A DNA stretch of 64,000 bases from JANXZS01 sp963797255 (GCA_963797255.1 CAWCOV010000017.1:124001-188000); one strand, 5' to 3'. Positions 9,837-19,814 are shown, counted from the first letter of the stretch. The notes: generated by a model not told the origin, from the letters alone. Numbers and translations are program-made.

Positions 9837-10347
9837 TCAGGACGCCCATTCGTAACCTTCTTCACCGTGCTGCGTAACGCCAAGACCAGCTTCCTCGTCC
9901 TCAGGTGACACGCGTAAACCGATAACCTATCTACCGGCTTCAAAAAAGAAAAACTTTCCGCAACATTGATACCTGGCACCGCAGTCGACCACAAAGCTGG
10001 TTAGAAGTTCCACGATGCACTTCACAATTTGCCTGTACCAAACAATTATCATTGCAAAACTTTGCATCATTGTAGAAAGAACGTTCTACTTCCGAACCAG
10101 TGCGCCATAGAAAAGAGCCAGACCGAGCCCCGTCATTATCAGCACATGCCGAATTTACCAGCATCCACGAGTTGTCAGCCGAAGACCTGGCATCTGCGAT
10201 CTGAGCCCGGAGTTTCCCGATTTGGTACTGCAAGGCTGAGTTCGCGGAAGTCTGACTACCGGCTTCGGTAGCCTGGCTAAGCGCGCAAACCGAAAGAAAA
10301 CCGAATAACAACAGGCCCACGAACATTCCCGCTCGCGAGTAACTCAA
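9837..10347 (-). pseudogene. amtB: amtB ammonium transporter relic (both ends, centre deleted)
   Basis: On the minus strand, from ATG 10347, a signal-peptide-like start leads to ADNSWMLVNSA, matching the DTAWMLVSSA opening of Amt proteins. One frame over, from about 10142 to 10040, the sequence reads LIMTGLGLALFYGALVRK, a stop, then NVLSTMMQSFAMIIVW: the first Amt helices with a frameshift and an in-frame TAG. At about 9931-9837 a third frame reads VIGLRVSPEDEEAGLGVTQH, then GEEGYEWAS and a stop, which is the typical Amt C-terminal tail. The central 300 or more residues are missing. The relic stands immediately upstream of glnB, where amtB is expected. This is sequence-level evidence for a decayed gene, not a short unrelated frame. 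Confidence 0.9.
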
Positions 10348-10796
10348 TGGCCCACAGCGCGTGCGGACTTAATCACTCGACCTCCCCGGTAACGAAAGAA
10401 AGCCGTAGTAATGTAAACTCGGCAAACAAGTGCTTCCGGCGCGCCGCCTCAACGATTTGGTAGAACGGCCGATCGAATAGCAAAAATCATGAATTCTTTG
10501 TTTGGAATGGAACTATTGTCAGAGCTTTGGCTCTACTCTTTCATATTTAAAGTGTTTAGAAAATGATGATTCCACGAGAATGCCGTCGTCGCACCGATTT
10601 TGGCTTCTTGTCCCCCTGGAATGAATCGTCTTACGCCTGTTTTCCCCATTGAGTATTTAGTTACGAACAAATAGTGCTCCAAAAAAGTGACTAAAGGGGT
10701 AGTGCATAAATTCGGGCGGTCGCGTCAACTTGTAGGCGACTGCGAAATTGCTGTTCTGGTGAGGAACTTGTCTCCATCGGCTTGGTTGTCAGGTTA
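10348..10796. other. intergenic region, no gene seen
   Basis: About 450 bp between the amtB relic and the diguanylate cyclase gene. It is comparatively AT-rich around 10490-10570 and contains only short frames without family resemblance. It must hold the cyclase promoter and presumably the former amtB promoter. I looked for a sigma-54 element upstream of amtB and found no properly spaced match. Confidence 0.5.
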
Positions 10797-13727
10797 ATGA
10801 GAACAACGGCCCTTTTGCGTTGGCTGGTCTTCTCTGTCGCAATGACGGCATGCCTCGCTGCGTCCGCGCAGAGTTTCACCTTCAAGGAATACGGTCAGGA
10901 GCAAGGTCTTGGCGATCTTGCGATCCGGAGTATTAACCAGGACCGAGGTGGCTTTCTCTGGATCTCAACCGAAAATGGAGTCTTTCGCTACGACGGTTCC
11001 CGCTTTATCGAATACGGGCGTAAGCAAGGCCTCTTAAATCCATTCGTGGCGAATGCCCACATTGATTCCCGCGGAATCATATGGGCCGGCACTCCCACCG
11101 GTGTCTACTTCCTGCAAGGCGATCGCTTCCACGAACTGCTCTACGGAAACAAGTCGCTCGATATTGACGACGCCTCTGCGATGACCGCGACGGCCTCCGG
11201 CGAAGTCTTGATCAATTCCGTCCATGTTCTTTATTCCGTCTTGCCGTCGGGCGACTCCTGGAGCGTCAAGCGCTACGACGAGCGCTATCCCTCGGTTCCT
11301 TCAAAAATAAAAACGCATAGCGTGCTCCCCGCCGGTGATGGATCCGTTTGGACTGGCTGCGATCAGGGAATTTGCAGATCGGCCGGCACGGCATTCCAGA
11401 GGCTCGGCGAGCCAGAACACGTCCCAGCGGACCGCTACATCGCATTGGCAGAGGACAGCAAAGGGAATATCTGGGCGCGCGGTGATAAGCATGTCATCGA
11501 ACGTCCGGCCGGCTCAACAGTGTTTCGGGATGTTTCGTCTGGATTCCCATTCGATCCCCGGGACAGCACGAACTCCGCGCTCATCGAAGACAGAAATGGC
11601 CGGATACTCACGCCCGCACTACCAGGGATTGCAAGGTGGAATGGCCATAGTTGGGATGTCATCGGACCTAGTGTTGGTCTGCCGGACTCGAACATCCAAC
11701 AGATTCTCGTTGATCACGAAGGGATCGTGTGGATTGGCTGCCACGGTCGCGGATTATTCAAGTGGTTGGGGTACGACGAGTGGGAACACTGGTCAACGGG
11801 GCAGGGAATTCGAAATCCAGCAATTTTCGGCATGGCCATAGACCGTCAAGGCCAGGTGTGGGTCGGCAATGGCGAAACGATTGATGTCAGCGACAGCCAG
11901 CACCACCAATTCCACCCCTTCGCGGGAAAATTGCCTTCTCATCTTCTGGCGCTTCAATCTGCTGCCACGGATGCGGACGGAAGCCTCTGGTTTGGCGACT
12001 ATTCCGGCACGCTGCTGCATATTCATCCGGAAACTAACACGTACGAAACCATCACGGTGCCGCACGGCGTTCACCAGCTTTTCGCGGATTCGTCCGGTAC
12101 CGTATGGGCAATTACGCTTAAAGGACTTTACGGGATCCCTCCATCCCACAACGGTAAGAGAGTTCCAGTTCTCGAGCCGGACGCGCCATTAAATAAGGAG
12201 AATCTCAAGAGCATTTCGGAAGCGCCAGACAAGACCTTGTGGGTCGGCACACAGGGGGGACTGTTTCATCGTTCTTCGAATGGCTGGCACCGGGTGCAAT
12301 TGCGCAACGCCGAGATTGGTTCTGAATTCGCGACGGTGGCAGCTGGTCCTCAAGGCGACGTTTGGGTGGCAGGAAAATTCGGAGGAGTGGCGCGGCTACG
12401 AGTTGAAAATGACATCGCGGCGGCGGTCCAGGTCATCACCGTCCCCACCATCTCCTCTGAAAACGTGAATGGCATTACTATCGACAACAGAGGATGGGTT
12501 TGGATTTCCAACGATCACGGCGTGGATGTGTTACAGGGGAACCGTTGGCGACACTTCGATCGCGATGAAGGATTGTTGTGGAACGACACCAACGAAGGTG
12601 CTTTCACCATCGATAAAGATGGCTCCGCGTGGATCGGAACCAGTGCGGGACTTTCTCACTTAATACATCCCGACGCGCCTTCGAGGTCGAATCCACTGGT
12701 TGCGCGCATCGAAGAAGCATCGTGGGGTGGTCGCGAACTTCCTGTGGACAGACCATCGCAGGTTTCGTGGCAAACCGGCGATCTCGCGGTTGATTTCGCC
12801 GTTTTCAGCTATCGCAACGAGGCGGCCGTTTCCTTCCGATACAGGCTGGTGGGATTGGAGGACGACTGGGTTTCAACTCGAAACCACTCCGTTCGCTATC
12901 CTAAGCTCCCTCCCGGCCGTTACCGGCTGGAAGTGGTCTCGGAAGATTCCGGCTTGCACCGCGTCTCTCCACCAGCAACGCTGATTTTTGAAGTGAAACC
13001 ACCATGGTGGATGACTCCTGCCGCCTGGGTGTTGATGGCCATCGGAGTGCTTTTTATCGCGGCAATGATTCTCCGATGGAGACTTGGGCGTCTTCTTGAC
13101 ATGCAGAAGAGGCTGGAGAGATTGGTTGCGGAACGGACTCATGCTTTGCAATCGGAGCGGCGTGAATTGCTGGCGACGAGGGAAGTTCTCCGGCAGCAGG
13201 CAACGAGGGATGGATTGACCGGGCTATTGAACAGAACCGCGATTCTTGAAGTTCTCAATCGCGAGTGGAAGCGTGCGGATCGGGAAAAGACCGGCCTGGC
13301 AGTCATCATCGCCGACGTTGACCATTTCAAGCGCTTTAATGACACCTATGGTCACATTGCGGGAGATGAGATTTTGAACGCCATTGCAACTCGTCTGAAG
13401 GAGAGCATTCGGGAATACGACTCCGTCGGGCGATATGGTGGCGAGGAATTCCTCATTGTCCTGACCGGGTGGAACCGGGATGGCGGCGAGCAGCGGTTGA
13501 CTCATCTCTGGCAATCGGTCAGCACCGAGCCATTAAGTCTGGGTACTCGACCAGTTGTTGTCACATCAAGTTTCGGTGTCGCAGGATTTTCCGCAGGGGA
13601 ACCCGCTGCCGCCTTGAATGACCTTCTGATAGCAGCGGATCAGGCCCTCTACCGCGCGAAGGCGCTGGGCCGTAACCGGATCGAATTTGCGCAGCCACTC
13701 AACTCCGAAACTCTGGCGGATAGTTAG
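10797..13727 (+). CDS. two-component-regulator-propeller diguanylate cyclase
   Basis: A protein of 976 residues. Order of domains: signal peptide (MRTTALLRWLVF...AASAQ), about 14 periplasmic Reg_prop blades forming a propeller (repeated GGFLWISTENGVFRYDG-like units) over roughly 30-650, a Y_Y_Y domain (about 690-750), one transmembrane helix (PAAWVLMAIGVLFIAAMIL), a short coiled coil, and a C-terminal GGDEF domain. The cyclase is predicted active: DVDHFKRFND and RYGGEEFLIVL are intact and the I-site RxxD (REYD) lies five residues before GGEEF. It should convert an external, possibly carbohydrate-derived, signal into c-di-GMP. ATG 10797 gives a clean signal peptide; the ribosome binding site is weak. 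Confidence 0.92.
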   Translation: MRTTALLRWLVFSVAMTACLAASAQSFTFKEYGQEQGLGDLAIRSINQDRGGFLWISTENGVFRYDGSRFIEYGRKQGLLNPFVANAHIDSRGIIWAGTPTGVYFLQGDRFHELLYGNKSLDIDDASAMTATASGEVLINSVHVLYSVLPSGDSWSVKRYDERYPSVPSKIKTHSVLPAGDGSVWTGCDQGICRSAGTAFQRLGEPEHVPADRYIALAEDSKGNIWARGDKHVIERPAGSTVFRDVSSGFPFDPRDSTNSALIEDRNGRILTPALPGIARWNGHSWDVIGPSVGLPDSNIQQILVDHEGIVWIGCHGRGLFKWLGYDEWEHWSTGQGIRNPAIFGMAIDRQGQVWVGNGETIDVSDSQHHQFHPFAGKLPSHLLALQSAATDADGSLWFGDYSGTLLHIHPETNTYETITVPHGVHQLFADSSGTVWAITLKGLYGIPPSHNGKRVPVLEPDAPLNKENLKSISEAPDKTLWVGTQGGLFHRSSNGWHRVQLRNAEIGSEFATVAAGPQGDVWVAGKFGGVARLRVENDIAAAVQVITVPTISSENVNGITIDNRGWVWISNDHGVDVLQGNRWRHFDRDEGLLWNDTNEGAFTIDKDGSAWIGTSAGLSHLIHPDAPSRSNPLVARIEEASWGGRELPVDRPSQVSWQTGDLAVDFAVFSYRNEAAVSFRYRLVGLEDDWVSTRNHSVRYPKLPPGRYRLEVVSEDSGLHRVSPPATLIFEVKPPWWMTPAAWVLMAIGVLFIAAMILRWRLGRLLDMQKRLERLVAERTHALQSERRELLATREVLRQQATRDGLTGLLNRTAILEVLNREWKRADREKTGLAVIIADVDHFKRFNDTYGHIAGDEILNAIATRLKESIREYDSVGRYGGEEFLIVLTGWNRDGGEQRLTHLWQSVSTEPLSLGTRPVVVTSSFGVAGFSAGEPAAALNDLLIAADQALYRAKALGRNRIEFAQPLNSETLADS

Positions 13728-13806
13728 TAACGCTTGACAGTAGCCTTCTGCCGGCGCAATTCCGCCGCGATTTCTGCCCTGTCGGTTGCCGGAGTATATT
13801 AGGGGC

Positions 13807-14397
13807 ATGAGCGACAGCACCCGCGACCGCTACTTCTTTGGGGCGCTCGAAAGCAGCGCGCAAAATCGCGAGAAAATCCGCGAAGCAAGTTATGGTTACG
13901 AACAGCCGGAAGGCGTGTTTATGACCTCGCTTGACCTTGCGGTGAACTGGATTCGGAAAAACTCCGTCTGGCCGATGACTTTCGGCCTGGCATGCTGCGC
14001 CATCGAGATGATGTCCATGGGGGCATCGCGGTTCGATATTGCGCGCTTTGGAGCGGAGGTGTTCCGTCCCTCCCCACGGCAGTCCGATCTGATGGTCGTT
14101 GCCGGCCGTGTGTCACAGAAAATGGCACCGGTGATTCGCCGTCTTTACGAGCAGATGCCCGAGCCAAAGTGGGTGATTTCCATGGGTGCCTGCGCAACAT
14201 CGGGTGGGGTTTTCAACAATTATGCCCTGTTGCAGGGCGTAAACCAGGTAGTTCCAGTAGATGTTTATGTTCCCGGATGCCCCCCGCGTCCGGAACAATT
14301 GCTTTACGCAATTACCCTTCTCCAGGAGAAAATCCAGCACGAAAAGGGAAGCCTCAGGAAGACCCTGAACTTGCAGCCCGAATACGTCGCGGAATGA
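13807..14397 (+). CDS. nuoB: NADH-quinone oxidoreductase subunit B
   Basis: A protein of 196 residues carrying the N2 [4Fe-4S] cluster of complex I at the quinone site. The four ligands are visible: the tandem Cys 63-64 (LACCAIEMM), Cys 129 (GACATSGG) and Cys 158 (PGCPPRPEQLL). The ATG at 13807 follows AGGGG directly. It stands alone: no other nuo gene is in the window, so it is either a dispersed subunit or an extra copy beside a full nuo operon elsewhere. The flanking genes are unrelated in function. Confidence 0.93.
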   Translation: MSDSTRDRYFFGALESSAQNREKIREASYGYEQPEGVFMTSLDLAVNWIRKNSVWPMTFGLACCAIEMMSMGASRFDIARFGAEVFRPSPRQSDLMVVAGRVSQKMAPVIRRLYEQMPEPKWVISMGACATSGGVFNNYALLQGVNQVVPVDVYVPGCPPRPEQLLYAITLLQEKIQHEKGSLRKTLNLQPEYVAE

Positions 14398-14774
14398 TCC
14401 AATTCTTGCCTCCTTCTGTGAAGGAGTCCCGCAAAGGACCGAGAAACGATTTAATGCAAGAAAAGGTATTCTTTTCGTGTTTACATGTCGCTTTTACTGA
14501 CCTAATCTGAATCTGATCATTTGTACGTCCTAGGTTCGTTTGGTCATCGTAAGCTGGAAAAGTTACTGCCGGATGGGTACCGTTATAGATTCGGGCAACT
14601 CATCTGGGAGAAAACTGCACTAATTCGGTGGAATCTGTGGTAGTTTCATGAATGATGCCAGTAAGTTAAGTTACGTGGAATCACACTGCCCCTGAGAGTG
14701 GAAAGCATGGAGCGAATCCACTTCTTGAACTGATTTTGATCTCCAAATGTTACAAGGTTGCGGAGGATAGACGC
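14398..14774. other. intergenic region before the OmpA-like gene
   Basis: About 375 bp with no convincing coding frame or RNA gene. It probably holds the promoter of the downstream outer-membrane protein gene, whose ribosome binding site GGAGG is at 14762-14766. No clear terminator for nuoB is visible. Confidence 0.5.
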
Positions 14775-16469
14775 ATGTTAGCTCGTCCGTTGAGTTCTCT
14801 GAGCCGAATTCTGCTTGCCGTTTGCGCCGTTGGGCTCGGGTCATCGAGTCTCTACGGGCAGGATTCGCCCAGTACACCCACAAAGCCGGTAGCAGCACCT
14901 GCTGCACCAAACGCTTCTCGTATCGATATTTTCACTGGTTATTCCTACCTGGCGCCCAAGGGCACTGTAAACACCCCTGGAGCCAATAATGATGGATCCG
15001 CTCTGCCGGTTTCTTATTCGGCAGTGAATTTGGGTGCAATCGGCAGCGTTGCTTATTATTTCGACCGGTTTGTTGGCCTCCAGTTCGAAATGGGAGCGCA
15101 TCCGGATGGCAATAATGACGGCTTTTACACCTATCAGGGTGGCTTGATTGCGCGTTATCCCGGTGAGTTGACCGGAATTACCCCATTCATCCACGCTCTT
15201 GGCGGCACCGCAAAGGTAGGTGGCCCGTACAAGCAGCCTTACACCTACGGTGTTGCGTTGACGGCTGGTGGCGGAGTGGACTATGAGACTCCTTTCCTTC
15301 ATCACCACCTGGCATTACGCCTCTTCCAGGCAGATTACGAATACATGCATGTCAACTTTGGACCGCAGTCGCCATATCCAACAGGCGGCCGTGCGAATAT
15401 CAATGCTGCTCGTTTGAGCACCGGTTTGGTATTCCACTTTGGATCCATCGTTCCTCCACCTCCAGTGGAATATGCATGCTCGGTGAATCCGGCTTCTGTT
15501 TACCCGGGTGACCCCGCCACTGTGACCGGCACCGCCACCAACTTGAACCCGAAGAAGACCCCGAAGTATTCGTGGACTGCTACTGGCATCAAGCTGGCGG
15601 GCGATTCCAACGTTGGCCAGATCGACACGGCCGGTGTTGCACCGGGAACCTACGCAATCAAGGGTAATGTAACCGAGGGTGTTAAGCCCGGACAGTTCGC
15701 GGATTGCACCGCGAGCCTGACCGTGAAGCCCTTCGAGCCGCCAACACTTTCCTGCTCGGTGAATCCAACCACCATCAAGCCGGGTGATTCGGCTACCGTC
15801 ACGGCGCAGGGTGTAAGCCCGCAGAATCGTCCGTTGACCTACACCTTCACCACTTCGGCTGGACAGGTTAGCGGCACCGGCAACACAGCGACTCTCACTA
15901 CGACTGGCGCTCCTGCTGGAACAATCACCATCACCGGCAACGTTTCCGATGACAAGGGCCAGACAGCCTCTTGCACCGCGACCGTTAATGTCGAAGCACC
16001 GCCACCGCCGCCAGTACCCAAGACCCAGACGCTCTGCTCGATCAACTTTGATCGTGACACCAAGCGCCCGGCTCGTGTGGATAACGAAGCGAAGGCTTGC
16101 CTCGATGACGTGGCCCTCAACCTCCAGCGTCAGGCAGATGCAACGGCCGTCCTGGTAGGCGACAAGGCTTCGGCAACACCAGTACCGAAGAACAAGAAGG
16201 CCGCCAAGGCAGTTGAAGAGCTCGCAGCACAGCGCGCAGTCAACACCAAGGCATACCTGGTAACTGAAAAGGGTATCGACGCGTCCCGCATTTCGGTCCG
16301 CACCGGTACTGCAGATGCCAACCAGGTCCAGAACTATCTTGTTCCAACTGGCGCAACGTTCGATAACGACGTACCTGGAACAACGCCCGTCGACGAGTCT
16401 GCAATCACTGTGCAGACCCGCAAGGCGCTTCCAGAAAAGCACCCGACACACAAGAAGGCCGCTCAGTAA
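14775..16469 (+). CDS. OmpA-family outer membrane protein with Ig-like repeats
   Basis: A protein of 564 residues. It has a signal peptide (MLARPLSSLSRILLAVCAVG), an N-terminal outer-membrane beta-barrel of the Acidobacteria type (about 45-215: DIFTGYSYLAPKG, later NAARLSTGLVFHFG), two PKD/Ig-like repeats that both start CSVNPxxxxPGDxATVT (about 235-330 and 335-410), a Pro-rich hinge (APPPPPVPK), and a C-terminal OmpA-like segment (CSINFDRDTKRPARVDNEAKACLDDVA). The OmpA region should contact peptidoglycan. GGAGG eight bases before ATG 14775 fixes the start. Codon use is clean, suggesting high expression, and a strong terminator follows. Confidence 0.88.
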   Translation: MLARPLSSLSRILLAVCAVGLGSSSLYGQDSPSTPTKPVAAPAAPNASRIDIFTGYSYLAPKGTVNTPGANNDGSALPVSYSAVNLGAIGSVAYYFDRFVGLQFEMGAHPDGNNDGFYTYQGGLIARYPGELTGITPFIHALGGTAKVGGPYKQPYTYGVALTAGGGVDYETPFLHHHLALRLFQADYEYMHVNFGPQSPYPTGGRANINAARLSTGLVFHFGSIVPPPPVEYACSVNPASVYPGDPATVTGTATNLNPKKTPKYSWTATGIKLAGDSNVGQIDTAGVAPGTYAIKGNVTEGVKPGQFADCTASLTVKPFEPPTLSCSVNPTTIKPGDSATVTAQGVSPQNRPLTYTFTTSAGQVSGTGNTATLTTTGAPAGTITITGNVSDDKGQTASCTATVNVEAPPPPPVPKTQTLCSINFDRDTKRPARVDNEAKACLDDVALNLQRQADATAVLVGDKASATPVPKNKKAAKAVEELAAQRAVNTKAYLVTEKGIDASRISVRTGTADANQVQNYLVPTGATFDNDVPGTTPVDESAITVQTRKALPEKHPTHKKAAQ

Positions 16470-16498
16470 ACAGCGTGCAGATTGTGCGTTGAACCCTC

Positions 16499-16533
16499 AA
16501 AGGCTGACCGGCAATGCTGGTCAGCCTTTTTGT
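16499..16533 (+). terminator. rho-independent terminator after the OmpA-like gene
   Basis: A nine-base stem, AGGCTGACC (16501-16509) paired with GGTCAGCCT (16519-16527), is followed by TTTTGTTT. It lies 30 bp past the stop of the OmpA-like gene. Confidence 0.88.
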
Positions 16534-16627
16534 TTAGCAGTAAATCGTGGCGGTATCATCTGCCACAACGGAGAGAGACGAAGTGGTATTTTCTAAAGCA
16601 ATTTCAAGCGCAGCGGTGGTAAAGAGA

Positions 16628-18613
16628 ATGACGCGGTCCACACAACGAAGCTTTCTCCTATTCCTTGTGTTGATGACTGCCCTATGTGCGCACGGCGCAT
16701 TCGCAGCCGAAACGGCGTGGATCCCCGTTGGGCCAGATGGCGGCGATGCCAGAAGCTTCGCGGCAGACGCTTCAAATCCTAAACATCTTTACCTGGGAAC
16801 AACCAACAGCTGGATCTATCAGTCGCAGGATGGCGGATCGAGTTGGAAACGACTCGCCAAGCTGGCGAAGACCGATGACCTGATCGTGGATAATATTCTC
16901 GTCGACTCAACCGACCCGAAGACTATCTTTGTGGCGACGTGGGTTGTGGATCACCCCGATGGCGGACTGTTCATCAGTATTGATCAGGGCGTCCACTGGA
17001 AGACAGTAGAAGACATGCAGGGCCAATCCATTCGCGCCATTGCCCAGGCTGCATCCGATCCCAAGATTCTGATCGCAGGCACGCTCAAGGGCGTCTACCG
17101 CAGCGAAGATAAAGGATTGCACTGGAAGCTCATCAGTCCTACGGGCAGCATGGAACTGCATGAAGTCGAATCGATTGCCATTGATCCGACAAATCCGCAG
17201 ACCATCTACGCCGGCACATGGCATCTCCCTTGGAAGACCACCGATGGCGGTGCGAATTGGCGGAACATCAAGCAGGGCATTATCGACGACTCGGATGTTT
17301 TCTCCATCATCATCGATCCGAAAGCGCCCACAAACGTCTATGCGAGCGCCTGCTCCGGTATCTACAAGAGCGAGACCTCCGGTGAGCTCTTCAAGAAGGT
17401 GCAGGGTATCCCATCCACCGCGCGCCGCACTCGCGTCTTGATGCAGGATCCGGTAAATCGCAGCACGGTGTATGCGGGCACGACTGAAGGCCTCTATCGC
17501 ACCACAGCTGCGGGCGTAAACTGGCAACGTCTTACCGGGCCCGACGTCATCATTAACGACGTCTATGTCGATCCATCGAACCCACAGCATGTTCTGTTGG
17601 CCACGGACAGAAGCGGAGTTCTCGAAAGTTCCGACGGCGCCATTTCCTTCAAACAGTCAAACGCAGGCTTTTCGCAGCGGCAGGTAGCCACGATTCTTCT
17701 CGACCACAAGAATCCGAAAACCATCTTCGCGGGCGTGTTGAACGACAAGACATACGGCGGCGTATTTATTACGCAGGATAATGGCGAGACTTGGCTGCAG
17801 CGGAGCAACGGACTTGACGGTCGCGATGTCTTTAGTTTCGGCCAGACAAAAGACGGCAAAGTTCTTGCCGGAACCAGTCATGGCATTGCGCAGTGGGACG
17901 GTGCAAGCTGGCAGCCCACCGGAAAAGTCGTAAATACTGTCGAAAAGACGACGTACACGGTGGTTAAGGGCAAAAAAGTTCCAAAGGTGAAGATGGTAGC
18001 GTTGCCTCCAACCACGCTCGATGCGCGCGTGAATAAAATCAGCGCAACCGAAGATGTCTGGTACGCAGCGACATCGGAAGGCATCTACGTGACGTCTGAC
18101 CAGGGAGCAACCTGGCAGGGGCCGTTGCTCAAAGGGCCGCCATTCATCGGGGTTGCCAGCAGTGGCACCACCGCATTTGCGGCGCGGCGCGAAAGCCTTG
18201 CGGTTTCAGAGGACAGCGGGAAGACGTGGGAAGCCGTTGCTTTCCCGGCGAATCTAACCGCCGTTCGCGTAATCTCTACAACGCCAAACGGAGTGCTCTG
18301 GCTTGGCGGAAGAGAAGGCATGTTCTTCAGCGACGACCATGGCAAGTCCTGGAAGCCAATGGACAACCTTCCGTTCCGGGATGTGAATGGCATGAACTAC
18401 GACGCGGAGTTGAAGAGGCTTCTCGTCACTTCCTGGCGTTCTACATGGGTGCTCGCCGTCAACGAGTCTGACAGAACATTCAAGTATTGGGATAGCGGCT
18501 GGAGTATACATTCCGTTCGATCTTCGGGAGGAAGACTGGTAGGCGCCTCTCTCTTCGACGGTGTAATTATGCAACCCATAGAACCTACGGTTGCCGCCAC
18601 TGGAACCAACTGA
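16628..18613 (+). CDS. secreted BNR/Ycf48-like beta-propeller protein
   Basis: About 661 residues. A signal peptide (MTRSTQRSFLLFLVLMTALC...AFA) precedes a series of BNR/sortilin-like blades with recurring motifs such as SQDGGSSWKRL, STDPKTIFVATW, DPTNPQTIYAGTW and TTDGGANWRNI, filling the whole protein. No catalytic residues of a sialidase are evident, so it is best described as a secreted or periplasmic propeller of unknown ligand. ATG 16628 gives the standard signal peptide; GTG 16583, behind GGAGAG, is an alternative start adding 15 residues. The next gene starts five bases after the stop, suggesting coupling. Confidence 0.82.
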   Translation: MTRSTQRSFLLFLVLMTALCAHGAFAAETAWIPVGPDGGDARSFAADASNPKHLYLGTTNSWIYQSQDGGSSWKRLAKLAKTDDLIVDNILVDSTDPKTIFVATWVVDHPDGGLFISIDQGVHWKTVEDMQGQSIRAIAQAASDPKILIAGTLKGVYRSEDKGLHWKLISPTGSMELHEVESIAIDPTNPQTIYAGTWHLPWKTTDGGANWRNIKQGIIDDSDVFSIIIDPKAPTNVYASACSGIYKSETSGELFKKVQGIPSTARRTRVLMQDPVNRSTVYAGTTEGLYRTTAAGVNWQRLTGPDVIINDVYVDPSNPQHVLLATDRSGVLESSDGAISFKQSNAGFSQRQVATILLDHKNPKTIFAGVLNDKTYGGVFITQDNGETWLQRSNGLDGRDVFSFGQTKDGKVLAGTSHGIAQWDGASWQPTGKVVNTVEKTTYTVVKGKKVPKVKMVALPPTTLDARVNKISATEDVWYAATSEGIYVTSDQGATWQGPLLKGPPFIGVASSGTTAFAARRESLAVSEDSGKTWEAVAFPANLTAVRVISTTPNGVLWLGGREGMFFSDDHGKSWKPMDNLPFRDVNGMNYDAELKRLLVTSWRSTWVLAVNESDRTFKYWDSGWSIHSVRSSGGRLVGASLFDGVIMQPIEPTVAATGTN

Positions 18614-18618
18614 TACCT

Positions 18619-19131
18619 GTGAAAGTTGAGCACAGCAATCCTTCGCAGGCGCCCCGGCAACCGGTTCGCCTGCGAAGTTTTTTAGCGGAAGATTTGTCCG
18701 CGATGTACTCGCTCGATCAGGCTTGCTTTCGTGCCGGCATTGCGTATCCTCTGGAGGCACTACAGTACTTCGTCTCACATCCGGGTAGCTTTTCGATCAT
18801 CGCTGAAAGCAATGCTGAGAAGTGTGCGGGCTTCTGCATCGTTGAAGTAATGCGCAGGCGCGGCATGGTCTACGGCCACATCATCACAATCGATGTACAT
18901 CCGCATCTTCGTCGTCAAGGTATTGGAGGCATTCTGATGCAAGCCCTTGAAGACCGACTGTCGCAGTTAAAGGCGGGTCGCTGTATTCTCGAGGTTGCTG
19001 TCGATGATGCAGGGGCGCAGGAGTTTTACGCCAGCCGCGGGTATTTGGCGACGGCTCGTTTGCAGAATTATTACTTGGGTACACTTGATGCCTTCTTGAT
19101 GGAGAAAGAACTGGGCCCAAGCAGCGACTAG
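18619..19131 (+). CDS. GNAT-family N-acetyltransferase (RimI-like)
   Basis: A protein of 170 residues with a complete GNAT fold: VRLRSFLAEDLSAMYSLDQACF at the N-terminus, the acetyl-CoA binding motif A (VHPHLRRQGIGGILM, with the R/Q-x-x-G-x-G/A pattern as RRQGIG) and motif B (AQEFYASRGYLATARL). It resembles ribosomal-protein-alanine acetyltransferases, but the substrate cannot be told. The GTG start follows the upstream stop by five bases; the last four bases overlap the convergent gene. Confidence 0.8.
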   Translation: MKVEHSNPSQAPRQPVRLRSFLAEDLSAMYSLDQACFRAGIAYPLEALQYFVSHPGSFSIIAESNAEKCAGFCIVEVMRRRGMVYGHIITIDVHPHLRRQGIGGILMQALEDRLSQLKAGRCILEVAVDDAGAQEFYASRGYLATARLQNYYLGTLDAFLMEKELGPSSD

Positions 19132-19676
19132 TGGTCGGTCTTGCCTGCTGAAGTTAACGCAGCCTCAAGCGAAGAGCGTTTTTGATCGTTCAATTCGCCA
19201 ATCTCCCGCCATAAAACCCTGCCATGCTTATCGACAAGCAGGACGGTGATTTCTTTGTCGGAGTCGATTTTCAAACTCTTCATGAAGTTCAGGCGATTCA
19301 GATAGAGTGGAATCGTTGTCTGGCGCTGCTCATTTTCAGGAAGGCTGCTGCGTAAAGAGGAGTTTATCCACCAGCGGTAAAGGAAGTTCTCTTTTCCATA
19401 GACAGGCAAAAGATAGTGATGAAGTCCGGGCCTGGAGGCTTCAACGGTTTTCACCGCCGGCGTCCAACTGTCAGCGTCTTTCTGCTGTTCGCTCTCGAAG
19501 GTCAGGATTAGTAAGTTCATCTGCCCCTGAAAGTCATTTGGAAGCGTGACCTTTGTTTTTTCCAGATTGTATGAAGCAATGACAGGAAAACTTCCGTTCA
19601 ATGGCGCCTGCGCGTTCGCCGCGTGGCAAAGTGTCGGAATAAAAACCAAGCAAACGAGCTTTAGAAAGTAACGCAT
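19128..19676 (-). CDS. exported protein, possible thioredoxin-like fold
   Basis: A protein of 182 residues with a signal peptide (MRYFLKLVCLVFIPTLCHAANAQ). The mature part has strand-rich sequence with MNLLILTFESEQQKDADSW, EITVLLVDKHGRVLWREIGE and a charged tail, a layout seen in periplasmic thioredoxin-like proteins. It lacks a CxxC, so a redox role is not supported. The ATG at 19676 follows ACAGG. It converges on the GNAT gene with a four-base overlap of stops. Function unknown. Confidence 0.7.
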   Translation of the reverse strand: MRYFLKLVCLVFIPTLCHAANAQAPLNGSFPVIASYNLEKTKVTLPNDFQGQMNLLILTFESEQQKDADSWTPAVKTVEASRPGLHHYLLPVYGKENFLYRWWINSSLRSSLPENEQRQTTIPLYLNRLNFMKSLKIDSDKEITVLLVDKHGRVLWREIGELNDQKRSSLEAALTSAGKTDH

Positions 19677-19814
19677 GGACCTGTAATTGTTTCTCTTTCT
19701 TGTACCAACGATATTACCAGTGAGGAGCAGAGCCCGGGTTAGATTTCGTCGCGCCGCAATTTGCGGAGGGTCGAATTTTCCAGCGGGAACTCGGCTCCAG
19801 TATGATTAAGAGGT

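Noticed and set aside
15315..16451. Long minus-strand frame (378 codons) under the OmpA-like gene
   Set aside because: It is antisense to a clear gene, has a low-complexity Gly/Arg/Val-rich translation and no ribosome binding site. It exists because the plus-strand gene has biased codons.
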